From contig JABFGC010000001.1 in assembly GCA_013112685.1 (NCBI GenBank), positions 124,001 through 188,000 on the forward strand: DNA of 64,000 bases, read 5' to 3'. Made by a program: the position numbers and the translations under genes. Origin of the DNA: Chloroflexota bacterium (lineage in GTDB: Bacteria > Chloroflexota > Anaerolineae > Anaerolineales > Villigracilaceae). Below the pieces are notes generated by a model that worked only from the letters and a program-made list of their open reading frames with translations, did no database searches and had not been told where the DNA came from. This document shows, piece by piece, positions 18,473 through 27,874 of the stretch (position 1 is the first letter of the stretch; every line of letters begins with the position of its first letter).

Positions 18473-19075
18473 ATGGATACCTTCTTGAAAATCTTCCTCC
18501 CCATTTACTTCTTGCTGTTCTTCGGACTCGCCATGTTCTGGCGTTCGTATATCGCCTGGAAACGAACAGGCGTCAACCCCTATAAACTGGGCAACGGCGA
18601 TACCGTTCACGACTTCGTTGGCAAACTGTTTCGTCTGACCCTGATCGCCACTGCCCTGATCGTGTTCGTGTTTTCCTTCCTGGATCAGTATTATGAATGG
18701 CTTTCTCCCATTGCATGGATGAATTCCTCCGTGCTGATGATCCTCGGGATCGCGTTGCTCGTTCTGGCTTTGACCTGGGTGTTGGTTGCCCAAATCCAAA
18801 TGGGCGACTCGTGGCGCATCGGCATTGATGAAGAAAGCAAATCCACCCTGGTTCAGCACGGCTTGTTCAGTGTTTCGCGCAATCCAATCTTTCTGGGTAT
18901 GTTGGTAATGTTGATTGGTCTGCTATTGATATTGCCCACAGCTGTCACCCTGACAGTTACCGTGCTTGGTGTCGTCTTGATCCATATTCAAGTGCGGCTG
19001 GAAGAGAATTTCCTTGTAGAGAATTATGGCGAGGAATATCGCAAGTATCAGATGAGTGCGCGCCGCTGGATTTAG
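18473..19075 (+). CDS. Isoprenylcysteine/phospholipid methyltransferase-like membrane protein
   Basis: 200 residues, about five TM helices, with the ICMT/PEMT C-terminal signature: 'HGLFSVSRNPIFLGML' and 'RLEENFLVENYGEEYRKY'. Its substrate in bacteria is unknown, though related genes recur in metal-resistance clusters. The start at 18473 lies just downstream of the operator; 18467 is an alternative. It is followed 3 nt later by the ArsR gene, so both are probably under zinc-type control. Confidence 0.75.
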   Translation: MDTFLKIFLPIYFLLFFGLAMFWRSYIAWKRTGVNPYKLGNGDTVHDFVGKLFRLTLIATALIVFVFSFLDQYYEWLSPIAWMNSSVLMILGIALLVLALTWVLVAQIQMGDSWRIGIDEESKSTLVQHGLFSVSRNPIFLGMLVMLIGLLLILPTAVTLTVTVLGVVLIHIQVRLEENFLVENYGEEYRKYQMSARRWI

Positions 19076-19077
19076 TC

Positions 19078-19377
19078 ATGTCCAAAAATACCGTCAACCC
19101 TAAAAACGTCTCCGACCTCGCCAGCCTGTTCGACGCGTTGAGCGACCCAACGCGTATTCTCATCATCCACGCGCTATTGGAAGGGGAAGTGGGCGTCGGT
19201 GAATTAGTGGAGCATTTGGGGTTAACCAAGTCTGCCGTTTCGCACCAACTGCGCGGACTGCGTGATAAGCGCATCATCCGCACCCGAAAGCAGGGACGCA
19301 ATGTCTTCGTCTCAATTGATGATGAGCATGTCGTTGATCTGTTCCAGCGCGGCTTGGATCATATCTTGCATGGCTGA
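19078..19377 (+). CDS. ArsR/SmtB-family sensor with alpha-5 metal site
   Basis: 99 residues with winged helix ('LTKSAVSHQLRGLRDKRIIRTRKQGRNVFVSI'). The C-terminal helix holds D82-x-H84-x10-H95-x2-H98, exactly the alpha-5 site of SmtB/CzrA, which binds Zn(II) or Co(II). No alpha-3 Cys pair is present. It lies 3 nt after the membrane methyltransferase and upstream of a CDF pump and SPC-type ATPase. It is predicted to repress from the inverted repeat at 18437-18460. Confidence 0.92.
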   Translation: MSKNTVNPKNVSDLASLFDALSDPTRILIIHALLEGEVGVGELVEHLGLTKSAVSHQLRGLRDKRIIRTRKQGRNVFVSIDDEHVVDLFQRGLDHILHG

Positions 19378-19630
19378 CCTACTACGGCGACTCTCTCTGG
19401 CGCTTCTGCTTGCTCTCCTGCTCTTTGGGCTGGCGGGACACTTGATTCTGCCAACCAGCAATATTCATCACACCTCGCCAGAGTCGACCTGCGCGATACA
19501 CAATGGAATGATTCAGCCCAATGGCTTGAAATCATTGGCACACGAATCCGCTATTATTATCGGGGGAAAACAAGACAGAACAAATGCCCTTTGCCTGTCT
19601 GCAAAAATTTACCATCCGCCAACCCGCTGA
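19370..19630 (+). CDS. Small secreted or membrane peptide, coupled to arsR
   Basis: 86 residues. The ATG at 19370 overlaps the last codons of the ArsR gene. A hydrophobic helix at 6-24 ('LALLLALLLFGLAGHLILP') is followed by a short Cys-, His-containing tail. The N-terminal helix resembles that of the small protein at 29785. No known family. The real extent is moderately sure because the overlap suggests coupling. Confidence 0.5.
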   Translation: MADLLRRLSLALLLALLLFGLAGHLILPTSNIHHTSPESTCAIHNGMIQPNGLKSLAHESAIIIGGKQDRTNALCLSAKIYHPPTR

Positions 19631-19753
19631 CCTAGCACTTACCTTGCGTATCTTCCTCACCCCTTGCTCTCGCCTTGAGAGAGGGGTAAATCGGTGTGAC
19701 GCGCACCCATTTCATTTTTTACTGCACTAATATACAACAATCAGGAGTCAATT

Positions 19754-20851
19754 ATGAGCAATTCAAATCCATCCCACCCGCATGAGCCGAACGATCATCC
19801 TCATCCGCACGACCATGATGAAGATCGTCACGAGCACGAACATCACGAACACGAACATCACGAGCATAAGCACGGCGGCTTCTGGAATGAAGTCAAACAT
19901 TTGATCAAACCCCACGCACACACGCATCACGCCGCCGCGCTCGATCCCGCCCTTGCCAATCAGCGCGGGATCTGGGCGCTCAAAGTGTCGCTGGTCGGGT
20001 TGCTCGTCACAGCCATCTTCCAGGTTTTCATCGTCGCGATCAGTGGCAGTGTGGCATTGCTGGCAGATACCCTGCACAACTTTTCCGACGCGCTGACCGC
20101 TGTTCCGTTATGGCTTGCCTTTGTCCTCGCGCGACGCGCCCGCAATCGCCGCTACACCTACGGATACGGGCGCGCGGAGGATTTGGCTGGAGCGTTCATC
20201 GTGCTGATGATCTTCGCCAGCGCCGTGGTGGTCTTTTACGAGTCCATTCAAAAGATTCTTCATCCGCAACCGTTGTCAAACATTGGCTGGGTGGCTGCCG
20301 CCGCCATCATCGGCTTCTTGGGCAACGAACTGGTCGCTCTATTTCGCATCCGCGTCGGACGCCAGATCGGCTCGGCGGCTCTCGTAGCCGACGGTCTGCA
20401 CGCCCGCGTGGACGGCTTCACTTCGCTGGGCGTGTTGGTGGGCGTCATCGGCGTGTGGTTGGGATTCCCCTGGGCTGATCCGCTGGTGGGTCTGATCATC
20501 GGCGCGGCAATTTTGGTGATCGTGTGGAACACCGCCAGGGAAATGTGGCGGCGCATGATGGATGGTATCGAGCCGCAGGTCATCGAGCAGATCGAACACG
20601 CCGCGCACCATGTTGAGGGCGTGATGGACGTGCATGATGTGACTGCGCGCTGGATCGGTCATCGCCAGCGCGCCGAATTACATATCACGGTGAATTGCCA
20701 GTTGCCAACCGTCGCCAGCCACTTGATCGGCGAAGAAGTGCGTCATGCCCTTTTTCATGAGTTACCAGCCCTGTCCGATGTCACCGTGCATATTGACCCG
20801 TGCGAGTGTGATGAGAACGTTCAATACCACCTCGCGGCGCATCATGTGTAG
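19754..20851 (+). CDS. Cation diffusion facilitator (CDF) metal exporter, His-rich N-terminus
   Basis: 365 residues. A very His-rich N-tail (residues 5-60) precedes six TM helices. The two transport-site motifs read H-x3-D in 'ADTLHNFSDAL' and H-x3-D in 'ADGLHARVDG', the arrangement linked to Zn(II) transport. A C-terminal cytoplasmic CDF domain ends in 'HIDPCECDE'. GGAG lies upstream. Located between the SmtB-like sensor and the SPC ATPase, it probably exports Zn/Co from the cytosol. Confidence 0.93.
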   Translation: MSNSNPSHPHEPNDHPHPHDHDEDRHEHEHHEHEHHEHKHGGFWNEVKHLIKPHAHTHHAAALDPALANQRGIWALKVSLVGLLVTAIFQVFIVAISGSVALLADTLHNFSDALTAVPLWLAFVLARRARNRRYTYGYGRAEDLAGAFIVLMIFASAVVVFYESIQKILHPQPLSNIGWVAAAAIIGFLGNELVALFRIRVGRQIGSAALVADGLHARVDGFTSLGVLVGVIGVWLGFPWADPLVGLIIGAAILVIVWNTAREMWRRMMDGIEPQVIEQIEHAAHHVEGVMDVHDVTARWIGHRQRAELHITVNCQLPTVASHLIGEEVRHALFHELPALSDVTVHIDPCECDENVQYHLAAHHV

Positions 20852-20877
20852 TGTGCGCTTCGAAAAGGACTTATCTC

Positions 20878-23225
20878 ATGGAAAAAACAATCGAACTCGA
20901 ATTCCCCCTCCTACTCCCAGGCATCGAAAACGAAAAGGATGAATGTCTCGTCCGCCTGGAAACATCGTTTCAAAATTACAAGGGTATTCTGCGCGCGCAC
21001 ATCGAGCGCGATAAATCCCCCGTGGATTTGTGCCTGCACTACGATCCCAATCTGCTGACTCTCTCCGACGTCAAACGCCTTGCTGAACGTGCGGGCGCAC
21101 AGATTGTCAACCGCTTCCATCACGATTCAATTTCAATCGAGAACATGGACTGCTCGGACTGTGCCAGAGTTATCGAACACAGCTTGGGACGGATGGACGG
21201 CGTACTGTCAATCAATGTCAACTATCCCGCTGAAAAAATGTGGATCGAATACGATAATCAAAAGATCAACCGCGCATCCATCGAAAAACGTGTGCGTTCA
21301 CTGGGATATGAAATTCCCGTGGATGGGTTTCGAAGTTGGTATAAAGAGAACCGCGAAATTGTGTTCAGTCTCACAGCGGGATTGCTCTTATTAATCGGCT
21401 GGCTGGGGGAAACCTTCTTCGGTCTGCCCGTGTTTGCCGCGACCGCCTTGTTCATCGCCGCATATATCTTCGGCGGCTGGGACATTTCACAACACGCCTG
21501 GCACGCAATTAAAGAGAGGCACTTCGATACTGACTTACTGATGGTGATGGCGGCGCTCGGCGCGGCATTCCTCGGTGAATTTGCGGAAGGTGCGTTGCTC
21601 CTCTTCTTATTCAGCCTTGGTCACGCGCTGGAAGAACGCGCGCTGGATCGTGCCCGCGCCGCTGTGCGCGCGTTGGCGGACCTCGCTCCAAAGATTGCCC
21701 TCGTCCGCCGTGACGGAAAAGAGCAGGAACTTCCAGTTGAATCTTTGCAACTCGAAGATGTCGTCATCGTTCGCCCTGGTGTTCGCATTCCTATTGACGG
21801 TGTAATCCTTGATGGCAATTCTGGCGTTGACCAGGCGTCCGTGACAGGCGAATCGTTGCCCGTGGATAAAGTTCCTGGTGACCAAGTCTTTGCTAGTACC
21901 GTCAATGGCGAAAGCGCGCTGGAAGTAAAAGTGACACGTCTTGCCAAAGACTCGACTCTCTCGCGCGTGATGAAAATGGTGGAAGAAGCCCAGGCGCAAA
22001 AATCGCCCACACAACAAGCCGTTGAAAAATTCGAGCGTGTTTTTGTCCCCGCTGTGTTAATCGTCACAGCGTTGGTCATTATCGTGCCTCCGTTGTTTGG
22101 CTTTCCCTTCCACGAATCATTTCTTCGCGCGATGACCCTCCTAGTCGCGGCATCCCCCTGCGCCCTCGCGCTTGGCACGCCTGCAGCGATCCTTGCGGGC
22201 GTGGCGCAGCTGCGCGCAATGGGGTGCTGGTCAAGGGCGGAGCGCATCTCGAAAATCTCGGTCGACTCAAAGCCATTGCCTTCGACAAGACGGGCACAGT
22301 GACTCATGGTCAGCCTGAGGTAACGGATGTGGTGGCGATTCAGGAGTCGGGTAGGAAAGAAGCGGATGTTCTGTCCATCGCGGCTGGTGCGGAATCTCGA
22401 TCCGCCCATCCACTTGCGCGCGCCATCGTCCGCTCGGCTCAGACTCAGGGTGTGCCTGCCTCCGTTATGGACGAGGTCGAGTCGCTGACAGGACGCGGTT
22501 TGCGTGCCGTCTCGAACGGCAAAACAATCTGGATCGGCAATCGCAAATTAATGGATGAGGCGATGGTGACGATTCCCGCCGATGCGCTTCAAAAAGCTGA
22601 CGCATTACAGCAAACGGGCAAGACCCTGATGTGGATCGCCGAAGAGAAGACTGCCATCGGTTTGATTGCTCTCGCCGATACATTGCGCCACGAAGCCGCC
22701 CCAACGATGAAAGCCCTCAAGGGCGCAGGCGTGGCGCATACCATCATGCTTACAGGCGATAACACGCGTTCCGCCTCCGCCATTGCCCATGAAATCGGCT
22801 TGACCGAATATCGCGCTGACCTCATGCCGGAAGATAAACTGACGGTCATTCGAGATTTGGTGAAGGAGTATGGTCAGGTTGCCATGATCGGTGATGGCGT
22901 GAACGACGCGCCAGCGCTGGCAAATGCCACGGTCGGCATTGCGATGGGCGGCGCGGGCACGGACGTTGCGCTTGAAACCGCCGATGTTGCCCTGATGGGT
23001 GATGATCTGAGCAAGTTGCCTTTTGCAGTAGGATTGGGTCGCGCCACGCGTGCGATTATCGTTCAGAACCTCTTCATCTCGCTAGGTGTGATCGCCCTGC
23101 TCATCATCACCTCCCTAACAGGCATCGTTAGCATCGGAATTGCCATCATCTTCCACGAAGGCAGTACGTTGGTCGTTGTGGCAAATGCGTTGAGATTGTT
23201 GGGTTATTCCTCCTCAAAGGTGTAG
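20878..23225 (+). CDS. P1B-type (P1B-4-like) metal ATPase, frameshifted
   Basis: About 782 residues when joined. Two HMA-like domains lie at the N-terminus: the first lacks cysteines, the second has 'MDCSDCA'. M4 carries S-P-C at about residue 426, and the last TM contains 'HEGSTLVVVAN', the P1B-4 pair associated with Co/Zn/Fe(II) export. 'TGES', 'DKTGT' and 'GDGVND' are all present. The frame breaks at 22221-22224, where GGGG appears one G short. The start at 20878 has AAAGGA upstream. Confidence 0.85.
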
Positions 23226-23228
23226 GCA

Positions 23229-23693
23229 ATGCAAGTTCAGATCTCGACCATCCTTAAAAGCGCGCCTGATCGAATCTGGCAGGAGGTGCAGACCTCGAGG
23301 TTGTTGCAATACATCTCACAACCCCTACTTGTGTTCACGCCCGTCTCACCTTCTGCCTTTCCCGAAACCTGGGGAAACGGCAACTATCAAGTGCGTATGT
23401 GGCTGTTTGGCGTACTTCCCCTCGGCACTCAGTGGATCGTGATTCGGCACATCGCATCATCGGAAGGTTATGACCTCCTCGACGACGGTCATGGCAACCT
23501 CATCACCCGCTGGCAACATCTCATCTCTTTGCGTCCTACACCGGGAGGTTTCACACTTTACACCGATACAGTCAACATAGACGCACGTTGGCTGACGTTT
23601 GGCGTATGGCTTTTCGCAAACATCTTTTATCGTTACAGGCAAAGCCGGTGGCGTCGTCTTGTTCGAAGGAATTTCAATTATGACCAGTTCTAA
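23229..23693 (+). CDS. SRPBCC-like (START/Bet v1 fold) protein
   Basis: 154 residues. The N-terminal pattern 'ISTILKSAPDRIWQEVQTSRLLQYI' and the alternating strands after it fit polyketide-cyclase/SRPBCC proteins, which bind hydrophobic ligands. No catalytic residues can be assigned. It starts 3 nt after the ATPase and overlaps the next gene by 14 nt. Confidence 0.6.
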   Translation: MQVQISTILKSAPDRIWQEVQTSRLLQYISQPLLVFTPVSPSAFPETWGNGNYQVRMWLFGVLPLGTQWIVIRHIASSEGYDLLDDGHGNLITRWQHLISLRPTPGGFTLYTDTVNIDARWLTFGVWLFANIFYRYRQSRWRRLVRRNFNYDQF

Positions 23694-24756
23694 CCTGGAC
23701 ATTCTCATTATCGGAGCCGGACAGGCGGGTCTGGCTTTGGGCTATCATCTACGGCAGACGTCCTGGCACTTTCAGCTAGTGGACGGTCATGGCCGAATCG
23801 GTGATAGTTGGCGAAATCGGTATGCTTCGTTGCGTTTGTTTACCCCGAGGTCATACAGTTCCCTCCCTGGTATGGAACTGTCTGGTGATCCGGCGGGGTA
23901 TGCCGGGAGGATCGAGTTCGCCGACTATCTGGAGGTGTATGCCAGGCACTTTGCGCTGCCCGTTGTTATGAACACAACTATTCAAAAGCTCGATCGCGCG
24001 AATGATTGTTTTCGTGCCTCCACCGAATCCGGGCAAATTATTACCACTCGGTCAGTCGTGCTGGCAACGGGTGCATTTCAACAACCGATCATCCCTGCCT
24101 TCTCGAAATCCTTTTCCGCGGGTACATTGCAGTTTTCACCGGCTACCTATCGCAACCCCGGGGAAATTCCAGCCGGGGTTGTATTGGTAGTAGGTGACGG
24201 AGCAACTGGAAGGGATATTGCAGCAGAACTGGCAGACTCTCACCGTGTTCTGCTTGCCGCTGGTCGCTCACGACGATTGGTGCCAGATTACATCCTGGGT
24301 CGGAGCGCTTGGTGGTGGTTTGATAAATTTGGTTTTTTGCGCGTTTCTCCTGGCACTCCGCTGGGACGGTATCTCCGACGATCCGATCCCTTTCCTGGCC
24401 GCGGTAAAGGGCTTAAGCAGTTGGCTCTCAAAGGAGTGAGAGTGATGTCTCGGCTTGTAAATGTGATGGGCAGAAGGGTTACCTTCTCGGATGGAGAATC
24501 CGCCGAGGTGGATATCGTGATTTGGACAACAGGATATCGAGATCGGAGTGATTGGGTGGATATCCCTGAAGTCAAGGATGCCCAGGGACAATTTCTCCAA
24601 CAGAGCGGGATATCCTCTGTGGCGGGACTGTATTTCATCGGTCGCCCCTGGCAGACAAATCGCGGATCGGCTTTGATACTGGGTGTTGGCGCAGATGCCG
24701 AAGATTTGGCCAGGAAGATTACCACCCATTTGCAGGCTGCCAGTGTTATACCCTGA
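23680..24756 (+). CDS. FAD-dependent NAD(P)-binding oxidoreductase (flavin monooxygenase-like)
   Basis: 358 residues. A Rossmann 'IIGAGQAGLALGYHLR' (10-25) binds FAD, 'GDSWRNRY' follows, and a second nucleotide site 'VLVVGDGATGRDIAAEL' (about 167-183) is for NADPH. 'WTTGYR' lies near the end. This order is typical of class B flavoprotein monooxygenase-like proteins. Substrate unknown; its link to metals is by neighbourhood only. The start at 23680 has GAAGGA upstream. Confidence 0.82.
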   Translation: MTSSNLDILIIGAGQAGLALGYHLRQTSWHFQLVDGHGRIGDSWRNRYASLRLFTPRSYSSLPGMELSGDPAGYAGRIEFADYLEVYARHFALPVVMNTTIQKLDRANDCFRASTESGQIITTRSVVLATGAFQQPIIPAFSKSFSAGTLQFSPATYRNPGEIPAGVVLVVGDGATGRDIAAELADSHRVLLAAGRSRRLVPDYILGRSAWWWFDKFGFLRVSPGTPLGRYLRRSDPFPGRGKGLKQLALKGVRVMSRLVNVMGRRVTFSDGESAEVDIVIWTTGYRDRSDWVDIPEVKDAQGQFLQQSGISSVAGLYFIGRPWQTNRGSALILGVGADAEDLARKITTHLQAASVIP

Positions 24757-24986
24757 ACAGATGTTTTTATCGCGACTTTCAAGAATTGGACGACATGTAA
24801 ACTATAATCACCGGTTTTATCAAGTTCCAAATCGCTTGGTGTGACAGCCAATGCAGCTACTTCAATAAATCATTCCGTTGCTTCATTCTCAAGACAACGG
24901 TGATGAGCTGCCACCAACCAGGGAACAGTCTTCAAGTTAAATCCAATTTCAGTAAATCACGAGTTTGATTCTAACCTCAGCATAAC

Positions 24987-25091
24987 CCGTCATTGCGAGC
25001 GTTCTGTGCGAAGCGATCTTACATTCTTGAGTGATTTTACGTCTGAGGCACAAGATTGCTTCGTCCGGAAAGACCCTCCTCGCAATTACGG
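24987..25091. repeat. Imperfect inverted repeat (REP/MITE-like) in 375-bp intergenic gap
   Basis: The left arm begins CCGTCATTGCGAGCG and the right arm ends CCTCGCAATTACGG; inner parts GAAGCGATCTT and AAGATTGCTTC also pair. This 'ATTGCGAGG...GAAGCAATC' form is a common dispersed intergenic repeat in environmental bacterial genomes. Nothing else is seen in 24757-25131. Confidence 0.6.
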
Positions 25092-25131
25092 AAAAGCTGT
25101 GATGTACTGAATTTATTAAAAGGAGAATTTC

Positions 25132-25686
25132 ATGAACAAGAAAAAGTTATGGATGGCAGGTTTGATTTCCATCACTGCCCTCATGCTGAATTTCCAATTG
25201 ACGCTGGCGCATGAGCATGTAACTATTGGCGATTATGAAATCGAGTATGGCTGGCTTGAAGAGCCAGCGATTGTCGGACAGCAGAACGCCATTATCGTCA
25301 ACGTCTCCAACACCAGCAGTGGAGAAGCACAGCCTGTGGAAGATGTTTCCTCCCTGTCTGTCACCGTTTCGTACGGCGGGCAAAGCAAAACGCTTACACT
25401 CCAGCCCCTGGGGGAGGATACCCATAGTCAGTTTGTTGCGCCCATTCTGCCCACGGTAGCGGGCACATATACACTCATCTTCGGCGGCAGGTTAGGCGAT
25501 GCAGATGTAAACGCGGAGGTTGAACCCGAGGAAGTGGAAGGCGCAGATATACTCCAATTTCCCAGTATTGAGTCTGCACAACAAGGTTCTGGCTCCGGCA
25601 TGACCAATTGGCTCGTTTATCTCAGTCTGTTGATTGGACTGATCGCCCTAAGTCTGGGAGTGATGGCGCGGCGCAAGCCTCGTTGA
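25132..25686 (+). CDS. Exported membrane-anchored protein of the copper cluster
   Basis: 184 residues. A signal peptide (1-26) ends just before 'HEHVTIGDYEIEYGW', followed by a beta-rich domain and a C-terminal TM helix (about 157-178) with a basic tail. The His-rich mature N-terminus and its place ahead of a CopC-like fragment suggest a periplasmic copper function; I do not recognise a named family. Confidence 0.7.
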   Translation: MNKKKLWMAGLISITALMLNFQLTLAHEHVTIGDYEIEYGWLEEPAIVGQQNAIIVNVSNTSSGEAQPVEDVSSLSVTVSYGGQSKTLTLQPLGEDTHSQFVAPILPTVAGTYTLIFGGRLGDADVNAEVEPEEVEGADILQFPSIESAQQGSGSGMTNWLVYLSLLIGLIALSLGVMARRKPR

Positions 25687-25725
25687 TAGGTACAAGTAAT
25701 AGCACTTGCTTCTAGCCGAGTTCAC

Positions 25726-25983
25726 GTGAAAATAAAAAATCGTTCGATCTGGTTGATCTTTCTTATCCTCGCATATAGCGCATGGGTAGTCACTCCAGTG
25801 TCTGCTCACACCCTATTATTGCGTTCCACACCCGAGGCGAATGCCGTTTTGGAGAAATCCCCTGCCCAAGTGGAACTCATCTTCAGTGAACCGCTTGAAC
25901 CGGAATTAAGTTCAATCACGGTGTATGACTCGAACAATCTCATCGTTGACGCAGGAGACGTGCGCGTCGATCCCTCAAACATT
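25726..25983 (+). pseudogene. 5' fragment of a CopC-domain copper-resistance gene
   Basis: Signal peptide, then 'HTLLLRSTPEANAVLEKSPAQ' and 'LIFSEPLEPELSSITVYDS', the start of a CopC beta-barrel with its N-terminal His copper ligand. After about residue 86 similarity stops abruptly, before the second conserved half ('GDGVYTVSW...DGH' type). The reading frame continues only into out-of-frame ZIP sequence and stops at 26037. Confidence 0.75.
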
Positions 25984-26207
25984 TATCGGGATTGTTTATC
26001 TTTGGCGCTGTGGCAGGCAGCGCGGCGCTTTCACTGATAAGCGGAGCTTTGCTTGCGGGCGTGATTGCTTTCGGAGCGGCGGCGTTGCTCTTTCTAGTAA
26101 CGGAGGAATTACTCACCGAAGCCCATGAGGTGGCGGAAAATCCGCTGTTGACCTCCGCTTTTTTTGTTGGCTTTCTGGCAGTCTTCCTGCTTGAATTGTT
26201 GAGTTGA
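25984..26207 (+). pseudogene. 3' fragment of a ZIP-family metal transporter gene
   Basis: From about 25984, in another frame, 'SLISGALLAGVIAFGAAALL' and 'EELLTEAHEV' followed by a final TM helix match the C-terminal two or three helices of GufA-like ZIP transporters. The N-terminal two thirds are missing. It directly abuts the CopC fragment, so one deletion probably removed the 3' part of copC and the 5' part of the ZIP gene. Confidence 0.75.
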
Positions 26208-26219
26208 TTCGACCATCCA

Positions 26220-26885
26220 ATGGACCTCGAAGCCGTTACGAACTTGATTATTGTCATGGGCGCAATTGCCCTGGGGCTTGCCGTCGTTATGAGTTGGCTG
26301 GGCAGTATCCATCACCTGGATGCGCCACGTTTGATTTCGAGCGGGTGGTTTGCCTTGCCTGCCTGGGCGCAGGTCGTCTTCGGATTTGCGGCGATTGCCT
26401 TTTTTATCTGGTTTGGATTTCTGCTGTGGATTCCTCTTCCATTGCGATTGCCCGAACCTGTAATATCGCTCGCGCGTCCCCTTGGGCTGATCATCTTTCT
26501 CGTCGGGCTGTGTCTCACCCTGCGGGCTCGCCGGGCATTGGGCGCGATGTATGGTGTGAGCACAGGTTCGTCCGCACCGTTGCAGGAGAGGCATCGCCTC
26601 GTCCAGCGCGGACCATACGGTTTCATCCGCCATCCCATGTATCTCGGCTACTGGCTGGTGATGTTCGGAATCCTGTTGACATATCTCACATGGACGCCGT
26701 TGGTGTTGTTGATAATGACCGTGCCTTCGTTCTCTCGTCGAGCACGGCGCGAAGAGAGTTCGCTGGAAGAGAGATTCGGCGCGGAGTGGCAAGTCTACGC
26801 GGCACGGGTACCAAGGTTCCTGCCACATTTGAAATTAAAAGTGAAGGAGAAAAACATTGATAACACGAATGGGTACCAACATTGA
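26220..26885 (+). CDS. Isoprenylcysteine methyltransferase-like (ICMT/PEMT) membrane protein
   Basis: 221 residues with about five TM helices. The signature 'LVQRGPYGFIRHPMYLGYW' lies at about 127-145 and 'EERFGAEWQVYAARVPRFLP' near the end. The family methylates small or lipid substrates, but the bacterial substrate is unknown. Third member in the island counting 18473 and the remnant at 12540. Confidence 0.8.
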   Translation: MDLEAVTNLIIVMGAIALGLAVVMSWLGSIHHLDAPRLISSGWFALPAWAQVVFGFAAIAFFIWFGFLLWIPLPLRLPEPVISLARPLGLIIFLVGLCLTLRARRALGAMYGVSTGSSAPLQERHRLVQRGPYGFIRHPMYLGYWLVMFGILLTYLTWTPLVLLIMTVPSFSRRARREESSLEERFGAEWQVYAARVPRFLPHLKLKVKEKNIDNTNGYQH

Positions 26886-27217
26886 TTAAGTGGCATTGGA
26901 TTGTCTTGCTTGTCGGGTTTGGGCTGTATGTGCTCGTTCCGATCCCAGGAATTTTGCCGCACTCCGTGGATGTTGTGGTGATGATATTGTCGGGGATCAG
27001 CCTGCTTTCCGTCGCCATATTTGGGTTTGATACAGTTCATGTGGAGGGAGGTCTGGCAATCTCAGTGGTCACCCTTAGCCTGCTCATGCTTATCGTAGGC
27101 ATCGTACTGGCGTGGCAGGGTCATGGATATATCTTGTTCCTGCTTGCCGCGCCAGCCCTTGGGCTTGGGATGTTTGGCGCGAGAAAATTAATGGATAAAA
27201 GAGAGAAACATGATTAA
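26882..27217 (+). CDS. Small four-helix membrane protein
   Basis: 111 residues, four predicted TM helices with very short loops and a basic tail. It starts at a TTG that overlaps the preceding stop and ends 8 nt inside the SCO gene, so it is part of the copper operon. No family recognised. Confidence 0.6.
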   Translation: MIKWHWIVLLVGFGLYVLVPIPGILPHSVDVVVMILSGISLLSVAIFGFDTVHVEGGLAISVVTLSLLMLIVGIVLAWQGHGYILFLLAAPALGLGMFGARKLMDKREKHD

Positions 27218-27821
27218 GAAGAATCCGTATTTTGTGCTGTTGATCGCGACAGCAGTCATTGGGCTGACGATGCTTGTGGAATTTGTCTTCAGAAAACCTT
27301 ATTCCTTTCACGGCACGGTGATCAACCCTCCTTTGCCTGTGACAGACTTTTCCCTCCAGACTGCCAACGAAGAAGTGTTTCGTCTGAGCGAACAAAAAGG
27401 CAAAATCGTATTGCTATTTTTTGGATACACCAGTTGTCCCGATGTTTGTCCTGTCACCCTGGCAACCTTCAAACAGGTCAATGATAACCTGGGGGAGGAT
27501 GCGCAAAAGGTTCGTTTCGTGATGATTACCGCCGACCCGGACCGTGATACGCCTGATAAAGTTGCTGAATATGCCGCGCGATTCAATCCTGAATTCATAG
27601 GACTGAGTGGCGATATGACAGCGCTTGCTTCAATCTGGAAGGAGTTGGGAGTTTTTGTTGAGAAGCAGGAATCAGATAGCGCAGCTGGTTATCTGGTAAG
27701 CCACACGGCAAGTGTGTATGTTCTGAATCAGAGTGGCAGTCTGTTCATGACCTTCCCGTATGGTACGACTGCCACAGAGATTGCAGATGATATTCGACAG
27801 ATCTTGAAAGATTCAAAATAG
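27210..27821 (+). CDS. SCO1/SenC/PrrC-family copper-binding thioredoxin-fold protein
   Basis: 203 residues with an N-terminal TM anchor (9-29). Copper ligands are visible: C-P-D-V-C in 'FGYTSCPDVCPVTL' (about 72-85) and His in 'VSHTASVYVL' (about 164). SCO proteins deliver copper to the CuA site of cytochrome oxidase or act as periplasmic thiol reductants. Here the context is PCuAC and DUF305, so copper handling at the membrane surface is likely. Confidence 0.93.
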   Translation: MIKKNPYFVLLIATAVIGLTMLVEFVFRKPYSFHGTVINPPLPVTDFSLQTANEEVFRLSEQKGKIVLLFFGYTSCPDVCPVTLATFKQVNDNLGEDAQKVRFVMITADPDRDTPDKVAEYAARFNPEFIGLSGDMTALASIWKELGVFVEKQESDSAAGYLVSHTASVYVLNQSGSLFMTFPYGTTATEIADDIRQILKDSK

Positions 27822-27874
27822 CAATCTTCGGTCTGGTAATACAATCTTAAAGTTAAATGATTAAGAGGACCCCG

